The notes beneath the pieces were generated by a model. The model had not been told where the DNA came from. It made no database searches and saw only the letters and a program-made list of their open reading frames with translations. From contig NZ_FTNO01000001.1 in assembly GCF_900156425.1 (NCBI RefSeq), positions 744,001-808,000 of the forward strand: 64,000 nucleotides of DNA, in the 5' to 3' direction. Below are positions 41,829-51,251 of this stretch, piece after piece. A program made the translations under genes and the position numbers. Within the stretch, counting starts at the first letter, position 1, and every line of letters begins with the position of its first letter. Source of the stretch: Haladaptatus litoreus. GTDB lineage: Archaea > Halobacteriota > Halobacteria > Halobacteriales > Haladaptataceae.

Positions 41829-43085
41829 TCACAAATCCTCGTACACCGCGCGGGCGGCCTTCCGACCGCTTTCCATCGCGGCGTTGAGCGAGGAGGCTTC
41901 CGTGAAATCGCCCGCGAGATAGATCGACTCCTGTTCGGTTCGGTTGCCGGGAAGCGTGTCGAAAACACCCGGCGGTTGGGCGAACTGCGCGAACTCGATT
42001 TGGTCGGTGTGCAGTAGTTCGAGGCTCGGAAACGTTCGCTCGGGATACCACTCTCGGAGCGTCGTTTTGACTTCCTCGGCCAATTCGTCGTCCGACTCCT
42101 CCGGCATCCCCACAAACGTCGCGGAGAGCAGTTCCCGGTCGTCGGGCGCGTACTCGGGGGCAACCGCAGACAGTGGCACGATTTCGTTCGGCGCGTCGTC
42201 CGCGACGTTGAGCAGGATTCGGTTTCCGGCGTCTAACGGCGCATCGTGGGCGAAGTACTGCGTCACACAGCTCCGGGCCTCGGTCGGAATCGAATCGACG
42301 CCGGTCAACTCGCGGGCGGATTTCGGGTCGGTCGCCACGATTGCGGCGTCGGCGGTGATGGTTTCACCGCCGACTTCGACCTCGACCTTGTCGCCATTCG
42401 ATTCGACTGCGGAAACGCCCTCTCCGAAGCGAGTCGTCGCGCCCGTCGCTTGCGCTTTTTCGGCCAACTGCTCGGAAATCGCGCCCATGCCTTCCGCGGG
42501 AATCGCGGTTCGGCCTGTTGCGAGCATCTTGAACGTAAATTCGAACACCTTCTTCGAAGTCGAGAGCGACCTGTCGAGCGTGATACCGCCGTAAAACGGT
42601 CCGGCGAAGCGGTTGCGGAATTTTTCGGAGAAGCCTCGTTCGCGGAGGTAGCTTTCGATTGATTCGTCTTCCCCCTCGAAAATCTCGTGGTTCGGTTTGC
42701 GGGCGAGTTCCTGCCGGAGTTGCAAGGTTCGAACCTTGTCGATGAGGCTCACCTCACGGTTCGTCGCCGATTCGAACAGCGCACGAGGGTCGCGGAAGGG
42801 GTCGGCCAGCACCGACCGACTGTCGGGACGGGCGAGCACCGCACCCGGCGAAAAATACCGCAAATCCAGTTCGTCGTAATCGAGTTCGCGCTTTGCGGCG
42901 GGATATTCGGTAAAGAGCACCTGAAACCCTCTGTCGAGAAGAAAGCCGTCCCGTTTTCGGGTTCGGACTCGGCCGCCGGCCTCGTCCTCGCGCTCCATCA
43001 CCTGTACGTTCAGTCCCAACTCGGCAAGGTGACGGGCGGCGACGAGTCCCGCGAGTCCCGCCCCTGCAACGATTACGGTCGTCAT
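41829..43085 (-). CDS. FAD-dependent amine oxidase/phytoene desaturase-like oxidoreductase
   Basis: A 418-residue flavoprotein. The N-terminal dinucleotide motif is VIVAGAGLAGLVAARHLAEL, followed by EREDEAGGRVRTRKRDGFLL, the second FAD-contact block. The C-terminal FAD motif is IYLAGDFTEASSLNAAMESG. It resembles carotenoid-type desaturases and protoporphyrinogen oxidase-like enzymes. The window has no other carotenoid gene, so the substrate stays open. It converges with the phosphoesterase, 12 nt away. Confidence 0.82.
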   Translation of the reverse strand: MTTVIVAGAGLAGLVAARHLAELGLNVQVMEREDEAGGRVRTRKRDGFLLDRGFQVLFTEYPAAKRELDYDELDLRYFSPGAVLARPDSRSVLADPFRDPRALFESATNREVSLIDKVRTLQLRQELARKPNHEIFEGEDESIESYLRERGFSEKFRNRFAGPFYGGITLDRSLSTSKKVFEFTFKMLATGRTAIPAEGMGAISEQLAEKAQATGATTRFGEGVSAVESNGDKVEVEVGGETITADAAIVATDPKSARELTGVDSIPTEARSCVTQYFAHDAPLDAGNRILLNVADDAPNEIVPLSAVAPEYAPDDRELLSATFVGMPEESDDELAEEVKTTLREWYPERTFPSLELLHTDQIEFAQFAQPPGVFDTLPGNRTEQESIYLAGDFTEASSLNAAMESGRKAARAVYEDL

Positions 43086-43202
43086 GAAGGGTAATCGTTC
43101 GTATTGCCTAAACGTCTCTCGGCCTATCTGGTTGGGGCCGACCTAGAAGCAAAAAAGACCGGGGATGAACAGGGCTTAGTGTCCGCCCACGAACCACCGA
43201 TT

Positions 43203-44393
43203 ATGGAGACGACGGACGCATTCATCGGTCTGACGTGTGTGGACTGCGGCGAGACGTTCGACGCCGAGGTCGGAAGCCATCGGTGTCCCGATTGCGACGG
43301 CATCCTCGACCCGGAGTACGACTACGACGCAATCGACCTCTCGCACAGTGACCTCGAATCGCGCCGGTTCGACACGATGTGGAAGTACGAGGAACTGCTC
43401 CCGTTCACCCGCGATTCGGCGGTGACGATGGACGAGGGTGCGACCCCTCTCGTGGAATGTCCGAACCTCGCGGAGCAGATGGGCGTCGGGCGCGTTCTGT
43501 TGAAAGACGAAGGGCGCAACCCAACCGGGACGTTCAAAGACCGCGGACAGACGATGGCACTGACGGCGGCGGCCCAACACGGCGCGACCGACGTTGCCCT
43601 CGCCTCGGCCGGGAACGCGGGACAAGCGGCCGCGGCCTACGCCGCACGAGCGGACATCCAGTCTCACGTCTTCCTCCCGACGCGCGCCGGGTTCACCAAC
43701 AAAGCGATGGTGAACGTCCACGGCGGCGACATGACCGTCGTGGAAGGGCGAATCGGCGACGCGGGCGCGGCCTACGCCGACGCGATGGAGGATGAGGATT
43801 GGTACTCCGTCAAAACGTTCGTCACGCCCTACCGCCACGAAGGGAAGAAGACGATGTTCTACGAAATCGCCGAACAGATGGACTGGGAGGTCCCCGACGC
43901 GGTAGTCTACCCGACCGGCGGCGGCGTCGGTTTGGTCGGCATGCACAAGGCCGCAAAGGAATTCAGGGAGTTGGGCCTGACCGACGACCTTCCGGCGATG
44001 TACGCCGCCCAGTCTTCGGGGTGTGCCCCAATCGTGAAAGCGTGGGAGGAAGGAACGGACGTGCACGAAGCGTGGGACACTCCAGACACGATTTGCGGCG
44101 GTATCGAGATTCCCGACCCCGGCGCGAGTCCGATGATTTTGGACGCCCTGCGCGAAAGCGACGGCGGTGCCGTCGCAACCAGTGACGAGGACATCCTCGA
44201 CTCCGCCGTTGCAGTCGCCCAGCAGGAAGGCTTGGAGATGGGCGCGACCTGCGCCGCCGCCGCCAGCGGAGCGTGGGAACTCGCCCAGCAGGGCGAGTTC
44301 GACGAAGACGACACCGTCGTCCTGCTCAACACCGGAACGGGCAACAAGGACGACGACGTGCTTCGCAGTCATTTGATGGGCATGGGCGTCTAA
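43203..44393 (+). CDS. thrC: Threonine synthase
   Basis: A 396-residue PLP enzyme. An N-terminal zinc-ribbon (CVDCGETF, CPDCDG) is usual in archaeal threonine synthases. The PLP Lys is in NPTGTFKDRGQTM, the phosphate loop is ASAGNAGQAAAAYA and YPTGGGVGLVGM follows. The enzyme converts O-phosphohomoserine to threonine. ATG 43203 removes a 33-residue extension. It lies 117 nt from the divergent oxidoreductase and 10 nt before a small membrane-protein gene. Confidence 0.92.
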   Translation: METTDAFIGLTCVDCGETFDAEVGSHRCPDCDGILDPEYDYDAIDLSHSDLESRRFDTMWKYEELLPFTRDSAVTMDEGATPLVECPNLAEQMGVGRVLLKDEGRNPTGTFKDRGQTMALTAAAQHGATDVALASAGNAGQAAAAYAARADIQSHVFLPTRAGFTNKAMVNVHGGDMTVVEGRIGDAGAAYADAMEDEDWYSVKTFVTPYRHEGKKTMFYEIAEQMDWEVPDAVVYPTGGGVGLVGMHKAAKEFRELGLTDDLPAMYAAQSSGCAPIVKAWEEGTDVHEAWDTPDTICGGIEIPDPGASPMILDALRESDGGAVATSDEDILDSAVAVAQQEGLEMGATCAAAASGAWELAQQGEFDEDDTVVLLNTGTGNKDDDVLRSHLMGMGV

Positions 44394-44403
44394 GTAGAAT
44401 CGG

Positions 44404-44586
44404 ATGTCCGCATCGGCCCGCAAGAAGGCGGCTTTCGCCCTCGTCGCAGGATTCGTCGTGGTGTTCCCAATCGCGTTCTTCGTGTTCGAATACGACTTCG
44501 TACAAAGCCTGTGGGCAGCGATTGGCCCGGCGGTCGGTTCCGCCATCGGCATCTACATCGCCAACCGGTTCATCGTGAACGACTGA
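44404..44586 (+). CDS. Small two-helix membrane protein
   Basis: A 60-residue protein: a short basic start (SASARKKA), helix one (AFALVAGFVVVFPIAFFVF), a loop with EYDFVQS, helix two (AAIGPAVGSAIGIYIAN) and a short tail. It begins 10 nt after threonine synthase and is probably co-transcribed. No family recognised. Confidence 0.6.
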   Translation: MSASARKKAAFALVAGFVVVFPIAFFVFEYDFVQSLWAAIGPAVGSAIGIYIANRFIVND

Positions 44587-44725
44587 GGCGTAGTATTTCG
44601 ACAAATTCCCCGTTTCGCCCGTAGGTATATATCCGAAACCGGAACCAGAATGGTTCGGATGAATGACTCACTGTGTCTGAAATCAACAATAAACAAAAAA
44701 TTGCGACGGCTGTTCCGTCTCTCGG

Positions 44726-45874
44726 CTACAGCAACTCCGCGTCAACCAGTCGCTCGACCGCTTCCTCGATTCGGTCGAGGTCTGCGGCGTAGGAAATCCG
44801 GGCGTAGCCGGGAGCGCCGAAGGCGCTTCCGGGGACAGTGGCGACGTAGGCCTCTTCCAGCGCGTCCTCGCACCACTGTTGGTCGTCGTCATCCACGGGG
44901 AGCATCAGATAGAACGCTCCGTCGGGCGTTCTGACGCTCACGTCGTGCTGTTTCAACAGCGCGACGAGTCGGTCGCGGCGTTCGTGGAACGCCTCGACCA
45001 TTTCGCCAACGTCGTCTTTGGTGTTCTGTAGAGCCTCGACACCCGCGCGCTGGACGAAGTTCGTCGCCGAGGAAACCGAGTGCGAGTGGAGTTTCGCGGC
45101 CTGCGAGACGAGTTCTTCCGGCGCGGCGAGGTAGCCGAGTCGCCACCCCGTCATGGAGTACGCTTTCGAGAAGCCGTTGACCGTGACCGTGCGCTCGTAC
45201 ATGTCGTCGAACGTCGCCAGACTGGTGGGTTCGATTCCGTAGGTGATCTGCTCGTAGATTTCGTCGCTGATGACGGTCACGTCGTGTTCGACCGCCAAAT
45301 CGCGGACGCCCTCTAGCGCGGCGTCAGAGTAGACGGCGCCGGTCGGGTTCGACGGCGAGTTGACGATGAGCAGATCGGTGTCGTCCGAGATGGCATCACC
45401 GAGGTCGTTGAGGGCCGGTTCGAGTTGGAAGCCATGGGGCGCGAGGTCAACGCGAGTGAGGTCGCCGCCCGCGAGTTTCACCATTGCCTCGTAGGAAACC
45501 CACGCCGGATCGAGGAGGACGACTTCGTCGCCGTCGTCCACGAGTGTTTGCACCGTCTCGTAGAGCGCCTGCTTCGCCCCGGGCGTGACGATGACGTTGT
45601 CTGCTTCGTACTCCAAGCCGTCGGCTTGGAGTTTCTTTGCGATTTCCTCGCGGAGTTCCGGGACGCCTTTCGACGGCGGATAACCGGTGTGGCCGTCTTC
45701 CATCGCGTGTTCGCCTGCATTCACGATGTTCTCGGGCGTCGGGAAGTCCGGTTCACCGACGCTCAGGTCGATAACGTCCTCGCCGTCTGCTTCGAGTTGT
45801 GAGGCGAGACTGCTGATTGCGAGCGTTGCACTGGGTTCGACGCGCTGAATTCTGTCTGAAAACTCCATCGTCAT
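44726..45874 (-). CDS. Class I/II PLP-dependent aminotransferase (aspartate aminotransferase family)
   Basis: A 382-residue aminotransferase. The N-terminal ISSLASQLEADGEDVIDLSV with GEPDFPTPE is the substrate loop. NSPSNPTGA and SDEIYEQITYG contact PLP, and the Schiff-base Lys is in NGFSKAYSMTGWRLGY. Such archaeal enzymes use aspartate or a branched/aromatic substrate; the exact amino donor is not decided. ATG 45874 overlaps ribH by four bases. The 3' flank (44587-44725) holds an unassigned TATA-like box (gtatatat, near 44627) and a GACGG/CCGTC hairpin. Confidence 0.88.
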   Translation of the reverse strand: MTMEFSDRIQRVEPSATLAISSLASQLEADGEDVIDLSVGEPDFPTPENIVNAGEHAMEDGHTGYPPSKGVPELREEIAKKLQADGLEYEADNVIVTPGAKQALYETVQTLVDDGDEVVLLDPAWVSYEAMVKLAGGDLTRVDLAPHGFQLEPALNDLGDAISDDTDLLIVNSPSNPTGAVYSDAALEGVRDLAVEHDVTVISDEIYEQITYGIEPTSLATFDDMYERTVTVNGFSKAYSMTGWRLGYLAAPEELVSQAAKLHSHSVSSATNFVQRAGVEALQNTKDDVGEMVEAFHERRDRLVALLKQHDVSVRTPDGAFYLMLPVDDDDQQWCEDALEEAYVATVPGSAFGAPGYARISYAADLDRIEEAVERLVDAELL

Positions 45875-46275
45875 TGTAACTCCTCCACGAGGTCGATTGC
45901 TCCTTCGACCGCTTGTGCGCCAGCGTGAGTGCGTTCGCGGGCTTCTGCCCCGGACATCCCCGGGCCGATGATGCCGAGCGTGACAGGTTTGTCGCGTTCG
46001 AGGCTCACGTCGGTTAGTTTCTGTGTTGCGGCAGTGGCGATGACTTGGTCGTGGTCGGTGTCTCCAGTGACAATCGCGCCGAGAACCGCGACGCCGTCGA
46101 TTTCGTCCCGCCGGGCGAGTTTGTCTGCCGCGAGGGGCGAGTCGTAGGCCCCCGGGATGTGTAGCGTTTCGGCGATTTCTGCGCCGCGTTCGTCGGCGGC
46201 CTCGCGCGCCGACGCCTCCATCTGCTCCGTCACCGACGCGTTGAACTCCGCGACGACCAGTCCGAGCGTTACCAT
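45871..46275 (-). CDS. ribH: 6,7-dimethyl-8-ribityllumazine synthase
   Basis: A 134-residue enzyme of riboflavin synthesis. LGLVVAEFNASVTEQMEASA opens the fold, IPGAYDSPLAADKLA supplies the phosphate-binding loop, GAIVTGDTDHDQVI the ribityl-site loop, and IGPGMS a further conserved loop. It condenses the pyrimidine with dihydroxybutanone phosphate. Its gene is co-translated with the aminotransferase (ATGA at 45871-45874), an unexplained pairing. Confidence 0.9.
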   Translation of the reverse strand: MVTLGLVVAEFNASVTEQMEASAREAADERGAEIAETLHIPGAYDSPLAADKLARRDEIDGVAVLGAIVTGDTDHDQVIATAATQKLTDVSLERDKPVTLGIIGPGMSGAEARERTHAGAQAVEGAIDLVEELQ

Positions 46276-46356
46276 ATCTGGCGGAAGGCCAGCGCAACTA
46301 AAAGAACTACCGTTCTCCGCAACGCTTGTATCCCTCCTCCGTTTTGAGAGAAAACA

Positions 46357-48108
46357 ATGAGTTCAGGCGAACGCCCGGTTTCCGGGTGGGTGAACCGGAA
46401 TCGGGGCGTTGCTGACATTCTCGCTATCACGGCGATTTCGCTGGTACTCCGCCTCGTTGCGCTTGGTAACCGGTTCGCTCACTGGGACGAAGCCCGTGTC
46501 GGCTATTGGATTCTCCGCTATCAGAAAACTGGCGTGTTCGAGTATCAGGCCGACATTCACGGCCCGTTTTTGGTGCAGGTGAACAGCGTCCTCTTCCAGT
46601 TGTTCGGCGCGAGTGACTTCATGGCGCGGTTCCCTGTTGCACTGATTACCGGCCTGCTTCCGCTTGCCGCGTGGCTCTACCGCGACCATCTCCGCGAATC
46701 GGAGATGGTCGCCCTCGCGCTCTTTTTCGCCGCGAACCCCATCCTGCTCTACTACTCGCGGTTCATGCGAAACGACGTGCTTCTGGCCGCCCTGATGCTG
46801 TTCGCGCTCGGATTTTTCCTTCGCGCACACGCCACCGGAAAAGCGCGCTACCTGTACCTCGGGACGGGAGCAGTGGCGGTCGCATTCACGACGAAAGAAA
46901 ACGTTTTGCTGTATCTGCTGTCGTGGCTCGGCGCTGGGGTGCTCTTGCTCGACCACCGACTGTTCCTCGCGCGCAACCACGACCGGGGATGGACGGGCGT
47001 GTTCGTTGAGCACGCGAGGCAATGGGGGCGCGGTTTTCAGCGGTTTGCGCCGCACGTTCTCCTCTGTCTGTTCGAGTTTTTCGTCATCATCGTCTACTTC
47101 TACGCGCCACGGGCACGGGGCGTCGAAGGGCCGGGACTCTGGAAGGCGTTCGGCGAGCCGTCGATGTTCGGCGCGGTCGTCGCCGAGGCGACGCTCGGGT
47201 CGTGGGACAAACTCACCCAACAGTGGGTCACGAGTCACGGCCACGCCTATCTGCCCTATTTCGAGCATTTCGTGGGCGTCCTCGAACAGGGTGCGCTCCC
47301 AATACTCGTGTTTGCGGTCGTCGGCTTCCTCTCTGCTCGATACGTGAACGAACGCCCGCGTGACCTCGTTTCCTTCGCGTTTTACTGGGGCGCGGTCGGC
47401 ATTCTCGGCTATCCGCTCGTTACGGACATCATGGCACCGTGGAACACCGTCCACGTCGTGGCTCCGCTCGCCATCCCTGCCGCGGTGGGCGTGGCACTTC
47501 TCTACCGCTGGGGCCGGGAAGCCTACGAAGACGGTGACAGAACTGCAACCGCCGCAACTGCGCTTGTTTTCTTGCTCGTCGTCGCGCAGGTCGCGTTTCC
47601 GGCGTTGAGTTTCGTCTATCTGCATCCCCAAGATAGGCAGGTTCCGACGATGCTCGGCGGGCAACAGGACAACGAACTCGTCCAATATGGCCAGCCTGCG
47701 CCGGGTATCAAACCAACGCTCGAAAAGGTACAGGCAGTTTCGAAGGCGAACCAGCAGGGAACCGACGTGCTGTACTACGGCTACGTGGACGACCAGAGTC
47801 AGTACATCTTCTACGTCCCGGACGAAACAGATAACGACTACCTGCGGCCCGCACAAAGCTGGTACAATCGCCTGCCCCTCCCGTGGTATACCGAGATGGC
47901 GGACGCAACCGTCGATAGCACACTGAAAAACGAAACGCTCGAAAGCCGACAGCCACCTGTCGTCATCACTCGCACAGAGAAAAAATCCGACGTGGAACCG
48001 TATCTGTCCGGCTACGTGGCCCACGACCACGAACTCACGCTGTACGGGAGCGAAACCACGATTTACATCAAGGAGAGCGCGCTCCGAGAGGTGAATCGTG
48101 GAGCATAA
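46357..48108 (+). CDS. Agl23-like multi-pass membrane protein (flippase-associated, TIGR03663 family)
   Basis: A 583-residue protein with about eleven membrane helices over residues 1-410. The opening resembles GT39/PMT glycosyltransferases: RFAHWDEARVGYW (the DE motif in the first loop) and YQADIHGPFLVQV. The C-terminal 170 residues form an external domain (YGQPAPGIKPTLEKVQAVSK, FYVPDETDNDYLR). It matches the haloarchaeal family annotated as Agl23, linked to dolichol-lipid N-glycosylation. A role in transfer or flipping of lipid-linked sugar is likely, but the substrate is unknown. Confidence 0.8.
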   Translation: MSSGERPVSGWVNRNRGVADILAITAISLVLRLVALGNRFAHWDEARVGYWILRYQKTGVFEYQADIHGPFLVQVNSVLFQLFGASDFMARFPVALITGLLPLAAWLYRDHLRESEMVALALFFAANPILLYYSRFMRNDVLLAALMLFALGFFLRAHATGKARYLYLGTGAVAVAFTTKENVLLYLLSWLGAGVLLLDHRLFLARNHDRGWTGVFVEHARQWGRGFQRFAPHVLLCLFEFFVIIVYFYAPRARGVEGPGLWKAFGEPSMFGAVVAEATLGSWDKLTQQWVTSHGHAYLPYFEHFVGVLEQGALPILVFAVVGFLSARYVNERPRDLVSFAFYWGAVGILGYPLVTDIMAPWNTVHVVAPLAIPAAVGVALLYRWGREAYEDGDRTATAATALVFLLVVAQVAFPALSFVYLHPQDRQVPTMLGGQQDNELVQYGQPAPGIKPTLEKVQAVSKANQQGTDVLYYGYVDDQSQYIFYVPDETDNDYLRPAQSWYNRLPLPWYTEMADATVDSTLKNETLESRQPPVVITRTEKKSDVEPYLSGYVAHDHELTLYGSETTIYIKESALREVNRGA

Positions 48109-48138
48109 TCGTGCATATTCTTGCGAGGAGTTGGGAAA

Positions 48139-48147
48139 TTTTATACA
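48139..48147 (+). promoter_or_regulatory. TATA-like box for purK
   Basis: ttttataca precedes ATG 48173 by about 30 nt. Confidence 0.5.
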
Positions 48148-48172
48148 CCTACCGCCACAACTCGCGGACAAC

Positions 48173-49339
48173 ATGGCTACGGCTTCACCGCCAATTCTCG
48201 GCGTCGTCGGTGGCGGACAACTCGGTCGGATGATGGCAGAGGCGGCCTCCCCGCTCGGGGTCGAACTGGTCGTCTTAGACCCGACACCGGACTGTCCTGC
48301 GTCTCCGGTCGCCCGCGAACAAATCGTCGGCGACTTCGATGACGAGGAAGCGATTCGAACGCTCGCGGAGATGGCCGACGCGCTGACGTTCGAAATCGAA
48401 CTGGCAGACCCCGACGTGCTCGAAGCGGTCGAAGAGGAGTACGACGTGCCCGTCCATCCCGACCCGGCCACCCTGCGGATGATTCAGGACAAACTCGTCC
48501 AGAAGCGCGCGCTGAAAGAACGGGGGATACCGGTTCCGGAGTTCCGCCCCGTTGACGGCCGCGACGACCTGCTTTCTGCGGGCGAAGAGTTCGGCTACCC
48601 GATGATGCTGAAAGCCCGGAAAGGCGGCTACGACGGGCGCGGAAACGTGCCCGTCGAATCGCCGGACGACGTGACCGACGCCCTCGCCGAAGTCTCGGGC
48701 GAGTTGATGGTGGAGGAGTTCGTCCCCTTCGAGCGCGAACTCTCGGTCATCGCCGTCAAAGGCGCCGACGAAATTGCCACCTTCCCTGTCGGCGAAAATG
48801 TCCACGAGGACGAGATTCTTCGTGAAACCGTCGTTCCCGCTCGCGCACCGAAATCGGTGCGCGAGCGAGCGGAGGAAGTCGCGCGTGACGTTCTCTCGGT
48901 GTTATCGGGACGCGGCGTGTACGGAATCGAGTTGTTCGAGCACGCTGACGGCGCGATTTCGGTCAACGAAATCGCGCCGCGCCCACACAATTCGGGCCAC
49001 TACACCATCGAAGGCGCGCTGACCTCGCAGTTCGAACAGCACGTCCGCGGCGTACTCGACTATCCCCTCGGCGCGACAGACCTCCGGAGTCCGGTCGTGA
49101 TGTCGAACATCCTCGGCGACGTAGAAGAGAGTCAACCCGCAGACCTCGCCGGAGTGGACGAAGTGCTTTCCACTCCAGGCGCGTCGTTCCACTGGTACGG
49201 AAAACGCGAGGTTCGCCCGCTTCGGAAGATGGGCCACGTCACGCTCGTCGGCGAGTCGCCAACCGATGCTGCTGACTCATCGACTGCCGACTTGCTCGCA
49301 AACGCTCGCTCGCTTACCGACCAACTCACATTCCAATGA
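48173..49339 (+). CDS. purK: N5-carboxyaminoimidazole ribonucleotide synthase
   Basis: A 388-residue ATP-grasp enzyme. The N-terminal GVVGGGQLGRMMAEAASPLG is the PurK signature. ATP-grasp blocks include LKARKGGYDGRGN and LMVEEFVPFERELSVI, and NEIAPRPHNSGHYT closes the active site. It carboxylates AIR with bicarbonate and ATP in purine synthesis. ATG 48173 fits the TATA spacing. Its stop overlaps the purE ATG (49336). Confidence 0.94.
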   Translation: MATASPPILGVVGGGQLGRMMAEAASPLGVELVVLDPTPDCPASPVAREQIVGDFDDEEAIRTLAEMADALTFEIELADPDVLEAVEEEYDVPVHPDPATLRMIQDKLVQKRALKERGIPVPEFRPVDGRDDLLSAGEEFGYPMMLKARKGGYDGRGNVPVESPDDVTDALAEVSGELMVEEFVPFERELSVIAVKGADEIATFPVGENVHEDEILRETVVPARAPKSVRERAEEVARDVLSVLSGRGVYGIELFEHADGAISVNEIAPRPHNSGHYTIEGALTSQFEQHVRGVLDYPLGATDLRSPVVMSNILGDVEESQPADLAGVDEVLSTPGASFHWYGKREVRPLRKMGHVTLVGESPTDAADSSTADLLANARSLTDQLTFQ

Positions 49340-49956
49340 CGAACGCAGAATCAGTGCAGCGACTCGTAGAACAGTTCGAAACCGAGGCCGAACGCGACCG
49401 CGCCCCAGAGGAGACTCCCGAGATTGGAATCATCATGGGAAGCGACTCCGACTTGGACGTGATGGCAGGAGCCTACGACGCCCTCACGGAACTCGGCTTC
49501 GAGGAAGTCACGGACTACGACGACCTGCCGGAAGCCCGGTTCACCTTCGAAACCTACGTCGTGTCGGCCCACCGGACGCCCGACCTGATGTACGCCTACG
49601 CGAAGACGGCGGAGGCTCGCGGTTTGGATGTCATCATCGCAGGCGCAGGCGGCAAATCCGCCGATTTGCCGAACATGACAGCGTCGATCGCGTACCCGCT
49701 TCCCGTCATCGGGGTGCCGGTGCAGGAAAAATCCGTCTCGTCGGTCATCGGTATGCCGACCGGCGCGCCAATCGTCGCGGTGGATGCGGGAAAATCGTTC
49801 AACGCGGCGCTCTCGGCGGTGCAGATTCTCGCCCGCGAACACGACGACCTTCGGAAACGGTTGATTGCGTATCACGACGACCTGCAATCTGATGTCGGAG
49901 ACGTGTCTCGAAGGTTGCACGAAACCGGAACGCCCGGTTTCCGTGACGATTCCTAA
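49336..49956 (+). CDS. purE: 5-(carboxyamino)imidazole ribonucleotide mutase
   Basis: A 206-residue mutase. GIIMGSDSDLDVM (residues about 31-43) is the substrate-binding loop, VVSAHRTPDL holds the catalytic His and IAGAGGKSADLPNMTAS the phosphate site. It converts N5-CAIR to CAIR after PurK. An N-terminal 28-residue acidic extension and a C-terminal HETGTPGF tail are present. It is co-translated with purK (ATGA). Confidence 0.94.
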   Translation: MTNAESVQRLVEQFETEAERDRAPEETPEIGIIMGSDSDLDVMAGAYDALTELGFEEVTDYDDLPEARFTFETYVVSAHRTPDLMYAYAKTAEARGLDVIIAGAGGKSADLPNMTASIAYPLPVIGVPVQEKSVSSVIGMPTGAPIVAVDAGKSFNAALSAVQILAREHDDLRKRLIAYHDDLQSDVGDVSRRLHETGTPGFRDDS

Positions 49957-50092
49957 CGTATCACATTCGATTCTATTCTTCGAAGAGGGCGGTTTCTCCC
50001 GACCCGGGAAATGTGGCGTTACGGAAAAGAAAGCGTCAGTTGCGCCGATTTGGGCTAAGGCGGGTCTGACTCCCCGGAATCGCAAGAATCAA

Positions 50093-50101
50093 CGCTTATA
50101 G
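50093..50101 (+). promoter_or_regulatory. TATA-like box of the nuo operon
   Basis: gcttatagg lies about 46 nt before ATG 50143. A taggag Shine-Dalgarno-like element at 50129-50134 suggests a short leader rather than a leaderless mRNA. Confidence 0.5.
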
Positions 50102-50142
50102 GGGTGCGCTCACAAAACACCGCCTGCTAGGAGAATACCGGT

Positions 50143-50550
50143 ATGAATCCATGGGTAGCCATTGGCGCATTGGCACTGGTGGGGCTTGCAATTCCATTGA
50201 GTATGATGGTTGTTTCGAGCCTCCTCAGACCGACCGTGCCAGAACAGGGTAAATCCGCCACCTACGAGAGCGGTGAAATTCCAACCGGGACGACGCGCAT
50301 TCGGTTCAACATCCAATACTATATGGTTGCGCTGTTGTTCGTCGTCTTCGACATCGAGACTGTCCTCATCTTCCCTTGGACGGTCATCTATCGCAGCGCC
50401 ATCGAAGGTGGCGTCAGCCTTGCGACGGTGCTCGCTCCGATGTTGGTTTTCATCGCGGTTCTCGTCGTCGGCCTCGTTTGGGCCTGGCGCAAAGGTGCGG
50501 TGCGGTGGGTTCGTAGCCCCCGCGAAACGCAACGGAGAGTGGAACAATGA
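50143..50550 (+). CDS. nuoA: NADH-quinone oxidoreductase subunit A
   Basis: A 135-residue three-helix membrane subunit. The signature YESGEIPTG follows helix one, FNIQYYMVALLFVVFDIETV covers helix two with its conserved Asp-Glu, and the third helix lies around 100-120. It forms part of the quinone-binding entrance of complex I. It is the first gene of the nuo operon and overlaps nuoB by four bases. Confidence 0.93.
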   Translation: MNPWVAIGALALVGLAIPLSMMVVSSLLRPTVPEQGKSATYESGEIPTGTTRIRFNIQYYMVALLFVVFDIETVLIFPWTVIYRSAIEGGVSLATVLAPMLVFIAVLVVGLVWAWRKGAVRWVRSPRETQRRVEQ

Positions 50551-51251
50551 GCAACGAACCACGAGAATTTATTCAGGGTAGCACAGCACCCCAGACCAAA
50601 ACTCGTGAGGCCCGAATGGGCGACGGCGTCGATAACCGCTTCAACTCGAAGCTTCGAGAAGCGTTCGGCGCATCCCCGTTCATCCTCACGAAGTTCGACA
50701 AGTTCATGAACTGGGTTCGGGGGTCGTCGATGTTCATGCTACAGTTCGGTATCGCCTGCTGTAGCATCGAGATGATGCACACCTACGCGGTCAAACACGA
50801 CTTAGACCGTTTCGGTTCAGGTGTGCCACGCGCATCGCCGCGACAAGCCGACGTGATGATCGTTCCCGGGACGGTCGTATCGAAGTTCGCACCGCGGATG
50901 AAGCGCGTTTACGACCAGATGCCGGAACCCAAGTTCGTCGTGAACATGGGGTCGTGCGCCATCAGCGGCGGCCCGTTCCAGGAAGGATACAACGTCATCA
51001 AGGGTGCAGAAGAGGTCATTCCGGTGGACATCCACGTCCCCGGTTGCCCGCCGCGCCCCGAGGCACTCGTCTACGGCGTCGTGAAACTGCAAGAGCGAAT
51101 CGCCAACGGCGAAACCAGTCCGGTGACGGTCAAACCGTACGAACTGGAGCAGTTCCGCGATTTGGAACGCGACGAGTTGGTCGATTCGCTCGCAGACCAA
51201 ATCGACGAAGAGTCGCTCGTCATGCGCTACAACTGGGCTGATTCGCCATGA
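50547..51251 (+). CDS. nuoB: NADH-quinone oxidoreductase subunit B
   Basis: A 234-residue subunit carrying the N2 iron-sulfur cluster. The cluster Cys are in [19 protein letters not shown] and [12 protein letters not shown]2 passes electrons to quinone. The C-terminal extension ([20 protein letters not shown]) is acidic, typical of halophiles. It overlaps nuoA and nuoCD by four bases each. Confidence 0.95.
   Translation: MSNEPREFIQGSTAPQTKTREARMGDGVDNRFNSKLREAFGASPFILTKFDKFMNWVRGSSMFMLQFGIACCSIEMMHTYAVKHDLDRFGSGVPRASPRQADVMIVPGTVVSKFAPRMKRVYDQMPEPKFVVNMGSCAISGGPFQEGYNVIKGAEEVIPVDIHVPGCPPRPEALVYGVVKLQERIANGETSPVTVKPYELEQFRDLERDELVDSLADQIDEESLVMRYNWADSP

Noticed and set aside
44625..44760. A possible small + strand gene behind the gtatatat box after 44586
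   Set aside because: The ORF runs antisense into the aminotransferase with Arg-rich translation. The TATA-like box is kept only as a note.
46363..48471. A 702-codon minus-strand frame across the Agl23 gene
   Set aside because: It is antisense to a well-supported membrane protein and reflects G+C codon bias; no family features appear.
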